A stretch of 59,835 bases of DNA from Pseudomonadota bacterium (GTDB taxonomy: Bacteria > Desulfobacterota > Desulfarculia > Adiutricales > JAGVGV01): contig JAHJTB010000365.1 in NCBI GenBank assembly GCA_018830135.1, positions 1-59,835 on the forward strand, written 5' to 3'. This document shows positions 8,258 to 16,031 of this stretch, piece after piece (position 1 is the first letter of the stretch; each line of letters begins with the position of its first letter). A program made the position numbers and the translations under genes. Below the pieces are notes generated by a model that worked only from the letters and a program-made list of their open reading frames with translations, was not told where the DNA came from and searched no databases.

Positions 8258-8941
8258 CTATACTCGCTCGGCTTTCAGTCCGAAAAAGACCATGTCGCAC
8301 ATCTGGCCGGCCATGAAATCGACGTCGATTTCATGGTTGAAAATGATGGCCGGGAGGCAGAGGTGCTCGATGGCGCCCAAAATGAGCTGTCGCCAGTAGG
8401 ATGGTGAAACATCCGGTCGGATTTCACCGTTGGCCATGCCCTCCTCGAGCATTTCCAGAATGATGTCGCCATATCCCTGAATCAGCCGGTAGGGCTCGCT
8501 CTGCCAGTAGCCCGGATCGTTGCGGACCTCCAGAAGCAGTATTTTGGAGAAGACCCGATCCGAACTGTAAAAGTTCATATGGGACCAAATGAGTTTTCGG
8601 ACCTTGTTCAGGGCTCCTTGAATGCCTTTCACGGCATGCTCGGTCTGCGAGATGTAAGCTTCGAGATATTCACGGAGGACGTAATGAAGCAGACCGCGCT
8701 TGTCCCCGAAATAGCGGTAGATCAGGGCCTCGTTGGCCCCGGCTTCACGGGCGATTTCCGCGGTGGTGATGGAATTGAAGTCCTTGGCCGCCAAAAGGAG
8801 GCGCAGGGCCTGGGCCAGTTTGATCCCGGCCGGCGGCAGGGGCTTCCGGGCCGGTTCGGTCTTGACGCGCCGCCCGGCCGCCGGCGGAGCCGGGGGGGGG
8901 CGGCGGACAATTTCGTCGGTTTTTTCAGGCCCCTGGATCAT
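8258..8941 (-). CDS. TetR/AcrR-family transcriptional regulator
   Basis: A 227-residue regulator. The N-terminal 38 residues are proline/arginine-rich and probably disordered. The DNA-binding HTH follows at about 40-88 (SITTAEIAREAGANEALIYR, then YFGDKRGLL), and an all-helical ligand domain fills the rest. The start at 8941 directly abuts an operator-like repeat and has only a weak GAAAG ribosome-binding site, so a later start is possible. Autoregulation is likely because two similar palindromic sites flank its promoter region (8942 and 9009). The carboxyltransferase gene downstream on the same strand may be co-regulated. The ligand is unknown. Confidence 0.9.
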   Translation of the reverse strand: MIQGPEKTDEIVRRPPPAPPAAGRRVKTEPARKPLPPAGIKLAQALRLLLAAKDFNSITTAEIAREAGANEALIYRYFGDKRGLLHYVLREYLEAYISQTEHAVKGIQGALNKVRKLIWSHMNFYSSDRVFSKILLLEVRNDPGYWQSEPYRLIQGYGDIILEMLEEGMANGEIRPDVSPSYWRQLILGAIEHLCLPAIIFNHEIDVDFMAGQMCDMVFFGLKAERV

Positions 8942-8952
8942 GTAACGTTTAC
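8942..8952. promoter_or_regulatory. Operator-like palindrome GTAACGTTTAC, copy 1
   Basis: GTAA-CGT-TTAC sits immediately upstream of the TetR start codon in an AT-rich region. A near-identical copy lies 67 bp away at 9009. Short palindromes at this place are typical TetR-family binding sites; the assignment is inference. Confidence 0.5.
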
Positions 8953-9008
8953 TTTCATATCCATCTATTTGATAAATTTGTCAAAATTGCCATGCAACCG
9001 TGGTGTAT

Positions 9009-9019
9009 GTAACATTTAC
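9009..9019. promoter_or_regulatory. Operator-like palindrome GTAACATTTAC, copy 2
   Basis: GTAA-CAT-TTAC, in the same orientation as the copy at 8942 and differing by one base, with the extended match TGTAAC(G/A)TTTAC. It lies between the divergent TetR and AAA+ ATPase genes, so binding could affect either. The rest of 8953-9223 shows an AT-rich promoter-like patch and nothing else recognisable. Confidence 0.5.
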
Positions 9020-9223
9020 CTAGCCTCAGGATACCATGGAGTCCGGACCCTGTCAATGATTTTTTTGGGGGGAAAGCCGGTCCGGTCGGCGCAAACCGTC
9101 CTCCATCCGGTCCGGGCGGGGTCGGCCCACGGGGCGGAGGTCATTTGACAACCCGGGCCCGGGCGGATACACTTCCTGGCACGATTCGCCGAAGGCGGAT
9201 CATTCCGACGGGGGAGATGGTAC

Positions 9224-10111
9224 ATGACGGACAAGACCGTGGAACGGGTCGGGGGCGTGGAGCGGTTTTTCGAGGAGCATTTTTTCACCGAAGAGCCTTT
9301 CTACCTGCCGATCAGCGACGAGATGGAGATATTCCGCACGGCCTATTCATTGCGGATGCCCGTGCTGTTGAAGGGGCCGACCGGCTGCGGGAAGACCCGG
9401 TTTCTGGAGTACATGGCCTATACGCTTCAGCGGGAGCGTCTGGAGGCCGGGCTGGAATCGATGGACAGTCTGACTTCGCCCCTGATCACCGTGGCCTGTC
9501 ACGAGGATTTGAGCGCGAGCGATCTGATCGGCCGGTATCTGCTGGTGGGTGACGAGACGGTCTGGATCGACGGGCCGCTGACGCGAGCGGTCAAGATCGG
9601 GAGCATCTGCTACATGGACGAGGTGGTCGAGGCCCGGAAGGACACGACGGTTCTGATCCATCCGCTTTCCGACTACCGGCGGATTCTGCCCATCGAGAAG
9701 AAGGGTCAGATGATCGAGGCCCACGAGAACTTTCTGCTGGTGATTTCCTACAATCCCGGGTATCAGAGCGTGCTCAAGAACCTCAAGCACAGCACGCGCC
9801 AGCGTTTTCTGGCCATCGAGTTCGATTATCCGCCCAAGGACCTTGAGTCCCGGATCGTGGCCCATGAGAGCGGGGTGGACGATTCGACGTCCGAGGCCCT
9901 GGCCCTGCTGGCCGAGAAGGTGCGCCATCTTCGGGAGCACGGGCTGGACGAGGGCGTGAGCACGCGCCTGCTGATCTACGCGGGCAAACTGATCGTCTCC
10001 GGAATTTCGCCCCGCCGGGCCTGCGAGCTGTCCGTGGCCAAGTCCATCACCGACGATCGGCAGACGGAACGGGCGGTCACGGAGATCATCCGCAGCATAT
10101 TCGAGGCATGA
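9224..10111 (+). CDS. MoxR/CbbQ/NorQ-type AAA+ ATPase
   Basis: A 295-residue AAA+ ATPase of the MoxR subgroup that includes CbbQ, NirQ and NorQ. Walker A is GPTGCGKT at 51-58 and Walker B is ICYMDEV near 128-134; SYNPGYQSV (sensor 1 region) and a C-terminal VWA-partner-type helical domain ([12 protein letters not shown]) follow. With a VWA partner these ATPases remodel or insert metal centres in target enzymes such as Rubisco or nitric oxide reductase. GGGGGAGA precedes the ATG. The stop overlaps the VWA gene start by 4 bp (ATGA). No Rubisco, nitric oxide reductase or other known target is within the window, so the client is unknown. Confidence 0.92.
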   Translation: MTDKTVERVGGVERFFEEHFFTEEPFYLPISDEMEIFRTAYSLRMPVLLKGPTGCGKTRFLEYMAYTLQRERLEAGLESMDSLTSPLITVACHEDLSASDLIGRYLLVGDETVWIDGPLTRAVKIGSICYMDEVVEARKDTTVLIHPLSDYRRILPIEKKGQMIEAHENFLLVISYNPGYQSVLKNLKHSTRQRFLAIEFDYPPKDLESRIVAHESGVDDSTSEALALLAEKVRHLREHGLDEGVSTRLLIYAGKLIVSGISPRRACELSVAKSITDDRQTERAVTEIIRSIFEA

Positions 10112-12699
10112 AGTTTCGAGGCCGACCCGAACCCCAGGTGACGGCCGAACGGCTGGCCGAGGCGGCCCGTCCGTTCGTCGAGCCGGTGCGGTCCAGCCTG
10201 GTGCGTTTCCTGGGCCGGGTTTTCGACTCGGACCCCCGGGCGGCGTTGCGTTGCGCGGACAACGCCGCCGGGGTGCTGGGCGGGCTGAGTCTTGCGCAGC
10301 GCCGGCTGTTTCTGTCCCGGGCCGAGGCCATGGCTGAACGGACCGTGATCGCGACCGAGTTTTTCTGCCGGGGGTCCGAGCCCCTGTGTTTCCTGAACGA
10401 GTCGGAGTATCAGGCCTGGATCGACGAGGGCCTGGCCCTGGGCGCGGACAACCCCGGGGCGGCGGCAGCCTTTTTCCGTCAGGAGTCGCAGGCCGGGATG
10501 GCGGCCCTGAGCCGGCGGCGCCAGTCGGTTCATCTGGGGGACGTGAGCCGGATTCTTCAGCTTTACTGCACGGCCATTTCCGGAAAGAAGGTCGGGGTCA
10601 AGAGCGTGGGCGAGGCGCCCGACGAGCTGATCCGGGACCGGCGGCCTTTTCCCCTGACCGACGGCAAGACGGTGTTTTTGCCTGAAACCGTGAAGCGGTA
10701 TGCGGCCTGGGAGGACAACTTCGAGTCCTACAAGGTCCTGGCCGCCCACCAGGCCGGGTATCTCGAGTTCGGGACCTTCGATCTGGACCTGGACCGTCTG
10801 CGGGAGCGGCCGGAAGCCGAGGGCCTGGCCTGGGACCGGGCCGAACGCTACGCCCTGGCCTCCCACTACGAGCTTTTTTTCCAGCTTTTCGACGATCCGG
10901 TCCTGGCCCGCGACGTTTTTTTCGCCGTGGAGGACGGCCGGATAGACTTTCTGCTTCGCCGCAAGTACCGGGGGCTGGTCCGGGCCCTGGACCGGGCCGA
11001 GCGCGAGGCCCTGGCCGACCGGCCCGACCTCGAAGGTCTGCCTTTTCGGGAGGCCCTGGTCGAGATATTGATCCGTTTTTCCCTGGGCGGTCCGCCGGAC
11101 GAGGCCGTGGCCGGGGAAGCGAGGGGCCTGGCGGCCGAAACGACGGGGATCATGTCGGGCGTGTTCCGGCCGGATGCCGACGTGATTGATTCGGCGGCGG
11201 CCGCGGTCCGCATCTGCCTGCTTCTGGGGCCGGCCCGCAACCTGGCCCGGGTTTCGTCCCCCGGCGCGGCCGCCCGGGCGGCCGAGCAGGCGGCCGGCCT
11301 GGCCAGCCCGGGTTCGGACCTGCCCGGCGAGGAAGACCTGCCCTACCTTCCGGCCCAGCCGGTGGACTTCCGGGGGCAGACCAGCCCGGACCTGGTCCAG
11401 TTCGAACTGGCCGTCGAGATGCTCCAGGACTCGGCTCCGCCCGGAGACGGGGAGGGCGTGCCCCTGTCCAAGGAACTTCTGGAAGAACTGATGAAGCGGG
11501 GGGCCAAGATCAAGATCAGCCAGATGACGGCCAAGGAGCTGGCCGACGCCCAGGGCCTGTTCGTGACCGATCTCCAGGGGCTGATGCAGGAGAAGATCAA
11601 GAGCCTGTCTCCGGAAGACAAAAAAAGGCTGGCCCGCCTGCTCCAGAAGGCCCAGCCCCTCAAGTCGGACCCGGCCGACGGCCCCCGGGTCTTCTACTAC
11701 GACGAATGGGACTACCTGATCGGCGATTACCGGCCGCATTGGTGCAAGCTGCGGGAGATCACGGTCGAAGGGGAGTCCAGCGAGATCGTCAACCGCATCC
11801 AGAAGGAACGGGCCGCCCTGATCCATCAGGTCCGCCGGCATTTCCAGCGCATCCGGCCGGAGATGCTTCACCGGGTCAATCGTCTGCCCAGCGGCGAGGA
11901 CGTGGAACTCAACGCGGCCATCGAGGCGGTCATCGACCGCCGGGCCGGGCTGACGCCTTCCGAGCGCATCTACCAGCAGCGGGACCGAAGGCGCCGGGAC
12001 GTGGCCACCGCCTTTCTCCTGGACCTGAGCGCTTCGACCAACGAGTTCATCGAGGACGAACCCGGGGCCCTGGGCAAGGCCCGCGAGGCCATGCTGGACA
12101 ACCGTCTGGACGAGTACATGGGACGGGCTTCGGTGGGGCCCGTCGAGCCGTTGTCCGAGCCCCGGCCCAGCCAGCGGGTCATCGACGTGGAACGGGAGGC
12201 CCTGGTCATCATGGCCGAGGCCCTCGAGAGCCTGGGCGACGAGTATGCCATTTACGGTTTTTCCGGGTACGGCCGGGACAACGTCGAGTTCGTCACGGTC
12301 AAGGACTTTTCGGAGCGGTATTCGGAGCGGGCCCGGTGCCGGATCGGGGCGCTCAAGTCCCGGACCAGCACGCGCATGGGCCCGGCCATCCGGCACACCC
12401 TGGACAAGCTGGACGGGACCGGCTGCCGGCTCAAGGTCATGATCCTGCTCAGCGACGGGTACCCCCAGGACTACGACTACGGGCCGGACCGCATGAGCCG
12501 GGACTACGGGCTGCACGACACCATGGTCGCCCTGCGGGAGGCCCGCCGCCGGAACATCCACACCTTTCTGGTCACGGTGGACCAGGCGGGCAACGACTAC
12601 CTGCAGGAGATGTGCGCCGGCGAGAACTACCTGGTGGTCAAGCGGCCCAGCGCCCTGCCCCGGATTCTGCCCCAGGTCTACCGGGGGCTGACCGCGTGA
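10108..12699 (+). CDS. Large VWA-domain protein of the CbbO/NorD type
   Basis: An 863-residue protein whose C-terminal 230 residues form a von Willebrand A domain: MIDAS DLSAS at about 638-642, the conserved Thr region TSTRMG, and [10 protein letters not shown]. The preceding 600 residues are mostly helical, as in NorD/CbbO proteins, with an acidic/charged segment near 440-520. The MIDAS motif is intact, so Mg-dependent docking to a client acidic residue is expected by family. It is translationally coupled to the AAA+ ATPase before it and to the NUDIX gene after it (GTGA overlap). The length exceeds typical NorD (about 600-650) by roughly 200 residues, arguing for an unassigned N-terminal region. 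Confidence 0.9.
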   Translation: MKFRGRPEPQVTAERLAEAARPFVEPVRSSLVRFLGRVFDSDPRAALRCADNAAGVLGGLSLAQRRLFLSRAEAMAERTVIATEFFCRGSEPLCFLNESEYQAWIDEGLALGADNPGAAAAFFRQESQAGMAALSRRRQSVHLGDVSRILQLYCTAISGKKVGVKSVGEAPDELIRDRRPFPLTDGKTVFLPETVKRYAAWEDNFESYKVLAAHQAGYLEFGTFDLDLDRLRERPEAEGLAWDRAERYALASHYELFFQLFDDPVLARDVFFAVEDGRIDFLLRRKYRGLVRALDRAEREALADRPDLEGLPFREALVEILIRFSLGGPPDEAVAGEARGLAAETTGIMSGVFRPDADVIDSAAAAVRICLLLGPARNLARVSSPGAAARAAEQAAGLASPGSDLPGEEDLPYLPAQPVDFRGQTSPDLVQFELAVEMLQDSAPPGDGEGVPLSKELLEELMKRGAKIKISQMTAKELADAQGLFVTDLQGLMQEKIKSLSPEDKKRLARLLQKAQPLKSDPADGPRVFYYDEWDYLIGDYRPHWCKLREITVEGESSEIVNRIQKERAALIHQVRRHFQRIRPEMLHRVNRLPSGEDVELNAAIEAVIDRRAGLTPSERIYQQRDRRRRDVATAFLLDLSASTNEFIEDEPGALGKAREAMLDNRLDEYMGRASVGPVEPLSEPRPSQRVIDVEREALVIMAEALESLGDEYAIYGFSGYGRDNVEFVTVKDFSERYSERARCRIGALKSRTSTRMGPAIRHTLDKLDGTGCRLKVMILLSDGYPQDYDYGPDRMSRDYGLHDTMVALREARRRNIHTFLVTVDQAGNDYLQEMCAGENYLVVKRPSALPRILPQVYRGLTA

Positions 12700-13178
12700 G
12701 TCCGAAGCCGAAGGACCGGGGCATCATGGTGGCCGTGGGCGCGGTCATCCGGGACGAGGCCGGCCGGGTGCTCGTGGTCCGGCACAAGCCGGAACGCAAG
12801 GGCTACTGGCAAGGCTTGTGGATCTGCCCCGGCGGGCGTCTCGAACCCGACGAAACCATGGCCCAGGGCGTGTTGCGGGAGGTCAAGGAAGAGACGCATC
12901 TCGATGTGGTCCTGGAACGGATGCTGCCGCCTTTCGAGACCGTGGTCCGGCGCGACGGAGAGTTGACGCTCCACGTGGTCTATATCGACTATCTGGCCGA
13001 AGCGGTCGACGGCCGCCTCGAGCCGGACGACGACGTGGGCGAGGCGGAATGGTGGGACGTCGAGACCCTGGCCGAGCGCTGGGAGGAGCTTCACGCCGAC
13101 ACCCGGCGCCTGATGGCCCTGGCCGGGTACGAGGCCGGCCCGTTCGAGGCCGGGGTCAGCCGCGTCGATGAAGGCTGA
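12696..13178 (+). CDS. NUDIX hydrolase
   Basis: A 160-residue NUDIX protein. The full Nudix box is visible: G-x5-E-x7-REVKEET within GGRLEPDETMAQGVLREV and the following residues, which binds Mg2+ for hydrolysis of a nucleoside diphosphate linked to another moiety. The GTG start at 12696 overlaps the VWA gene stop by 4 bases (GTGA); an ATG at 12726 is the alternative and would still include the whole domain. A longer in-frame extension upstream lies inside the VWA gene and is discarded. The substrate is not predictable. Its coupling to the ATPase-VWA pair is unusual, and it ends 3 bp from the convergent MBL gene. Confidence 0.88.
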   Translation: MSPKPKDRGIMVAVGAVIRDEAGRVLVVRHKPERKGYWQGLWICPGGRLEPDETMAQGVLREVKEETHLDVVLERMLPPFETVVRRDGELTLHVVYIDYLAEAVDGRLEPDDDVGEAEWWDVETLAERWEELHADTRRLMALAGYEAGPFEAGVSRVDEG

Positions 13179-13181
13179 CCG

Positions 13182-13859
13182 CTAGGAAACGATCGCCCGC
13201 ATGATCTCCGCGTCGAACGGTTTGCCGTGGCCGGGATAGACCTTTTTCGCGCCCATGTCCAGCAGCCTTCGCCAGCTTTGTTTGAGCAGTTCCCGGTCGT
13301 ATCCCAGAACCGGCAGCCCGGGTCGGAGGACCATGGGGAAGGCGCTCATGGCCGCGTCGCCCACGATGGCCCGGCCGTCTTCGAGCAGGACGCCGACGGA
13401 GCCGGGCGAGTGGCCCGGCATGTGGACGATCCGGCCGGCCACGCCCCAGCCGTCCAGCGTCAGGCCCTCGTCCTCGATCACGGTCCCGACCGGGGCGGGC
13501 GGAAAGTTGACCAGGGGCAGGAGCATGGTCCCGATACGGTTGATGACCCGGCCCCAGCCGGTCAGGCCCGGGGGCATGTGTTTTTCCGCCTTTTCGAGCC
13601 AGTCCTTTTCCCGGGCATGCATGGCGATGTCAGCCCCGGTCCGGTCCCGGACCTCGGCGGCCGAACCGACGTGGTCCCAATGCCCGTGGGTGATGACGAT
13701 CAGTTTCACCTGATCCGGCCTTAGACCGACCGCTTCGATCTTTTTGAAAATTTCGTCCCCGTTTTTCGGACCGCCCGTGTCCACGAGCAGGGCGCCTTCG
13801 TCCCGCACCAGATAGGCGTTGACCGAACCAAGGGCAATGGTTAGAATCCGGGCGCTCAT
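13182..13859 (-). CDS. MBL-fold metallo-hydrolase
   Basis: A 225-residue metallo-beta-lactamase-fold protein. The HxHxDH motif is present in VITHGHWDHVGS (about 58-65), followed by HMPGHSPGSVGV, GDAAMS with the bridging Asp, and KVYPGHGKPF. The pattern is that of the glyoxalase II-like/general hydrolase branch. AAGGAGG is well placed before the ATG at 13859. It lies 66 bp downstream of the Rieske-like gene on the same strand and is probably co-transcribed. The substrate is unknown. Confidence 0.9.
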   Translation of the reverse strand: MSARILTIALGSVNAYLVRDEGALLVDTGGPKNGDEIFKKIEAVGLRPDQVKLIVITHGHWDHVGSAAEVRDRTGADIAMHAREKDWLEKAEKHMPPGLTGWGRVINRIGTMLLPLVNFPPAPVGTVIEDEGLTLDGWGVAGRIVHMPGHSPGSVGVLLEDGRAIVGDAAMSAFPMVLRPGLPVLGYDRELLKQSWRRLLDMGAKKVYPGHGKPFDAEIMRAIVS

Positions 13860-13925
13860 GACGAAACCTCCTTGGGGCCGGACCGGCCGCCAGCCGCGGC
13901 TTTGGAGCCGGGCAAATCCGCCCTG

Positions 13926-14333
13926 TTAGCCGGTTTCGCTCAGGTCGACGATCAGCAGGTGCCCGCGCCGGTCCACCGGATAGGTGTCCACCGGACCCTT
14001 GGCCGGGCCGGCCAGCTTGTCGCCGTGATAGTCGTACGTGGACTTGTTTACACTGCAGCACATCAGGTTCGGCTGCCCCGGCAAGGGGTCGAGGCGTCGG
14101 CCGGCATGAGTGCAGTGGTTGCGGAAGGCGTGATACTCGCCGTCCTCGCCGTGAACGATCAGGACCCGGACCGGCAGGCCCCGGCCTTCCAGGCGGACGG
14201 CCCCGCCCGGCTGTTCCAGTTCCTGGACACGGGGCAGTTCGATTTCCAACGAGCCCTGGGCATAGCGCCACGCCTCCGGAGCCGCCGGCGGCCGGGTCCG
14301 GCAGATTCCCAACAGTCTGGACAAGAAGCCCAT
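13926..14333 (-). CDS. Rieske [2Fe-2S]-like protein with a substituted ligand position
   Basis: A 135-residue small protein. The first ligand box is intact (NHCTHAGRRLDP, near 82-93). The second reads CCSVNKSTYDYHG, where the CxxH signature should end in His but has Asn (codon AAC). The surrounding residues (KSTYDY, then GPAKGP) match the Rieske fold well. The His-to-Asn change would remove one of the two histidines that bind the outer iron, so the protein may bind no cluster, a modified cluster, or use the next His (DYHG). GGAGGAA precedes the ATG. There is no signal peptide. It heads a two-gene unit with the MBL gene. Confidence 0.82.
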   Translation of the reverse strand: MGFLSRLLGICRTRPPAAPEAWRYAQGSLEIELPRVQELEQPGGAVRLEGRGLPVRVLIVHGEDGEYHAFRNHCTHAGRRLDPLPGQPNLMCCSVNKSTYDYHGDKLAGPAKGPVDTYPVDRRGHLLIVDLSETG

Positions 14334-14385
14334 TTCTTCCTCCTGGCCTCACTCGCGATATTCGATTTTACGTAACTTTCTTTTT

Positions 14386-14412
14386 CTAATAAGGGATTCC
14401 GGTAAATGTCAA
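14386..14412 (-). promoter_or_regulatory. Putative sigma-70 promoter of the Rieske-MBL unit
   Basis: On the minus strand, TTGACA (14407-14412) and TATTAG (14386-14391) are separated by 15 bp, a little short. The predicted start of transcription lies about 45 bp upstream of the Rieske-like ATG, in an AT-rich patch. Confidence 0.4.
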
Positions 14413-14510
14413 GGGGAAACGGGGCGGGGCGGAGAATCGTCAGAGAAATGCCGCGTTGAGCGGGCCGGGCTGTGCGTCCTGGTTGAGCGAGACTTGTGCG
14501 CCTCTGGCGC

Positions 14511-14561
14511 ATTTATCAGCCTCCGGCTGATTGCTTCGTCGCCTGCTGCTCGCAAAGACGG
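14511..14561. repeat. Short dispersed repeat, copy A
   Basis: ATTTATCAGCCTCCGGCTG followed by ATTGCTTCGTCGCC and a GCAAxGACGG end. The same string with a few changes occurs at 30019-30070, 15.5 kb away. CAGCC/GGCTG forms a small hairpin. The ATTGCTTCGTCGC core resembles one arm of a widespread bacterial intergenic palindrome (recalled). It lies in the 14334-14667 intergenic region, which otherwise shows only the two promoters listed. Confidence 0.65.
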
Positions 14562-14595
14562 TGCTGTTTGGGTAAAGAGAATTATTCAAGGGGGC

Positions 14596-14624
14596 TTGAC
14601 AGACCGGGGGTCAGGCTGTACATT
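14596..14624 (+). promoter_or_regulatory. Sigma-70 promoter for the DUF6544-like gene
   Basis: TTGACA at 14596-14601 and TACATT at 14619-14624 with an exact 17-bp spacer. Transcription would start near 14631, giving a leader of about 210 nt before the gene at 14841, with a small ORF inside. Confidence 0.65.
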
Positions 14625-14667
14625 GAAACTAAACATCGTTCAGTTATTGAGGGAGGCAACAACCGTC

Positions 14668-14814
14668 ATGAGTCGGCCAAGGGACAACAGGAGGGAAGGT
14701 ATCCGATCCCGGCTGGCCGCCGATACGCGTCTTGGCCGACCGGGTTTTTGTAATCAACCCGCGGTTCCGGGTGAGGGAAATGGCAGGGGCCCGTTTTTTT
14801 CGTCCAAAAACTAA
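14668..14814 (+). CDS. Small upstream ORF, 48 residues, uncertain
   Basis: This ORF has a good ribosome-binding site (GGGAGG, 10 bases before the ATG) and lies in the leader of the next gene. The sequence just before it (CTAAACATCGTTCAGTTATT then GAGGGAGG) is echoed before the downstream gene (CTAAACACCGTTTATTTAT then GGAGGT), so the translation start context appears duplicated. The peptide is Arg/Gly/Pro-rich with no recognisable domain. It may be a leader peptide or a decayed copy of a start region. I doubt that it has an independent function. Confidence 0.35.
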   Translation: MSRPRDNRREGIRSRLAADTRLGRPGFCNQPAVPGEGNGRGPFFSSKN

Positions 14815-14840
14815 ACACCGTTTATTTATGGAGGTGGCAA

Positions 14841-15707
14841 ATGTCGAAATATTTGAAATATTTGAAAATCGCTGCCATTGCCCTGGCGATTCCTCTGGCC
14901 GTGGGAGCCGGGTTCGTTCTGTATTCTTCATACCGGACGGAAGCGACCCTCGATGCGCATCGGGAAAAAGTGAAAGACATGGGGCGAGCCGCGTCTTCCC
15001 CGGTGTACGTCCCAGGCATGGCCGATCAGCTCCCGGCTCCGGTGGCCCGGTACTTTGCCTTTGTCTTCCCCGAACCGCCCAGACCGATCAATTACGTGGC
15101 CATGGAGATGGCCGGGAAGTTTCGGCGTCCGCGAACCGAAGGCTTTGCGCCCACCACGGCGACCCAGGTCGCTTCGGTCGGCAGGCCCTCCCTGGTGTTT
15201 GCGGCCAATACATCGGTTCTGCCGGGACTCTGGGCGGTCGCCTACGATGCGTATATCGACGGGCGCATGGAAATGAAGGCGAAAATTCTATCCACGCTGA
15301 CCGTGGTCGACGAGTACGACAAGCCGTCCCTCAACAAGAGTTCATTGCGCAGATGGCTGATCGAGAGTCCGCTTTATCCGTCGGCGCTGTTACCCGGCGG
15401 GCCGGTTCAATGGGAGCCGATCGACGAGAATCGCGCCCGGGCTCATGTATCGGCCTATGGCATCGAGACGTCCGTGGTTGCCGTGTTCGGACCGGACGGC
15501 AGTCTGCGGCGCTTTGACGCCGAGGAGGACGGCGACCTCGGCACTCCGTACCATGGGTCCGGCGAGCATGTCCTGCGTGGTGATTACCAGCGAATTTCGG
15601 GCATGATGATTCCCCTGTCGTTCACCATTGCCCGCGCGGCCGCCGGCCGGATATATCCCTTCTGGATCGGCAAGATCAAATCGATCGAGTTTGACTTCAA
15701 GCATTGA
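14841..15707 (+). CDS. DUF6544-like membrane-anchored protein
   Basis: A 288-residue protein with an N-terminal membrane anchor or signal (IAAIALAIPLAVGAGFVLYS at about 11-30) and a soluble domain outside the cytoplasmic membrane. The start of the domain (LPAPVARYFAFVFPE) and later blocks (RWLIESPLYPSALLPGGPV, WEPIDENRARAHVS, VFGPDGSLRRFDAEED) follow the pattern of DUF6544/DUF6920-type proteins, whose function is not established. GGAGGTG lies 9 bases before the ATG. It appears to be the only substantial gene of its transcription unit, driven from 14596. The family name is from memory of the pattern and is moderately sure. Confidence 0.75.
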   Translation: MSKYLKYLKIAAIALAIPLAVGAGFVLYSSYRTEATLDAHREKVKDMGRAASSPVYVPGMADQLPAPVARYFAFVFPEPPRPINYVAMEMAGKFRRPRTEGFAPTTATQVASVGRPSLVFAANTSVLPGLWAVAYDAYIDGRMEMKAKILSTLTVVDEYDKPSLNKSSLRRWLIESPLYPSALLPGGPVQWEPIDENRARAHVSAYGIETSVVAVFGPDGSLRRFDAEEDGDLGTPYHGSGEHVLRGDYQRISGMMIPLSFTIARAAAGRIYPFWIGKIKSIEFDFKH

Positions 15708-15915
15708 ACTCCGGCTTGAGGTTGAACAAGGCCTCCCCTGGACGCCCCTGTAGGCCGGCCGCGGCATTGTTCACCGGCCGGGCCTCGGGGGCGATCATGT
15801 TGGCGTATGGTTACTGTGAAAAATATTTTGATATATGGATGTCTAAAATTATTTTATTCTAAAAGCCTGCACCTTACGGAATAAGGGGTTGAAGCAGAGC
15901 TTCAAGGCGATATGG

Positions 15916-15941
15916 CGTTCCCAAGCGGGAGCTTGGGAACG
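15916..15941. repeat. Palindromic hairpin repeat, CGTTCCCAAGC type
   Basis: Perfect 11-bp arms CGTTCCCAAGC and GCTTGGGAACG around a GGGA loop. This GTTCCCAAGC type of hairpin is a familiar dispersed repeat in many bacterial genomes (recalled, not checked). There is only one copy in this window. Confidence 0.7.
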
Positions 15942-15964
15942 AGTGGAAAATACGCGGCAAAGAT

Positions 15965-15990
15965 GTTGGGTTACGCTTCGCTAACCCAAC
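15965..15990. repeat. Palindromic hairpin repeat, GTTGGGTTA type
   Basis: Perfect 9-bp arms GTTGGGTTA and TAACCCAAC around the loop CGCTTCGC, 24 bp from the previous hairpin. It belongs to a second familiar dispersed palindrome type (recalled). Confidence 0.7.
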
Positions 15991-16031
15991 CGGCTGGACA
16001 GGGTTCCATCAATCCCGATCCACCACCCCCC

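Larger units (their letters stand above)
15708..16031. other. Convergent intergenic region with AT-rich patch and two hairpin repeats
   Basis: This 324-bp stretch between convergent genes contains an AT-rich tract (about 15808-15865), much lower in GC than the neighbours, then two unrelated hairpin repeats listed separately. No ORF with credible start signals is present. The hairpins could terminate both flanking transcripts. Confidence 0.6.

Noticed and set aside
9976..12561. An 861-codon open frame on the minus strand
   Set aside because: It is antisense to the AAA+/VWA pair, very Pro/Gly/Arg-rich and domain-free; long antisense frames are expected at this GC content.
11706..12695. In-frame 330-codon N-terminal extension of the NUDIX gene
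   Set aside because: It lies within the VWA gene and encodes Arg/Gly/Pro-rich shadow sequence; the GTG at 12696 overlaps the VWA stop as in coupled genes.
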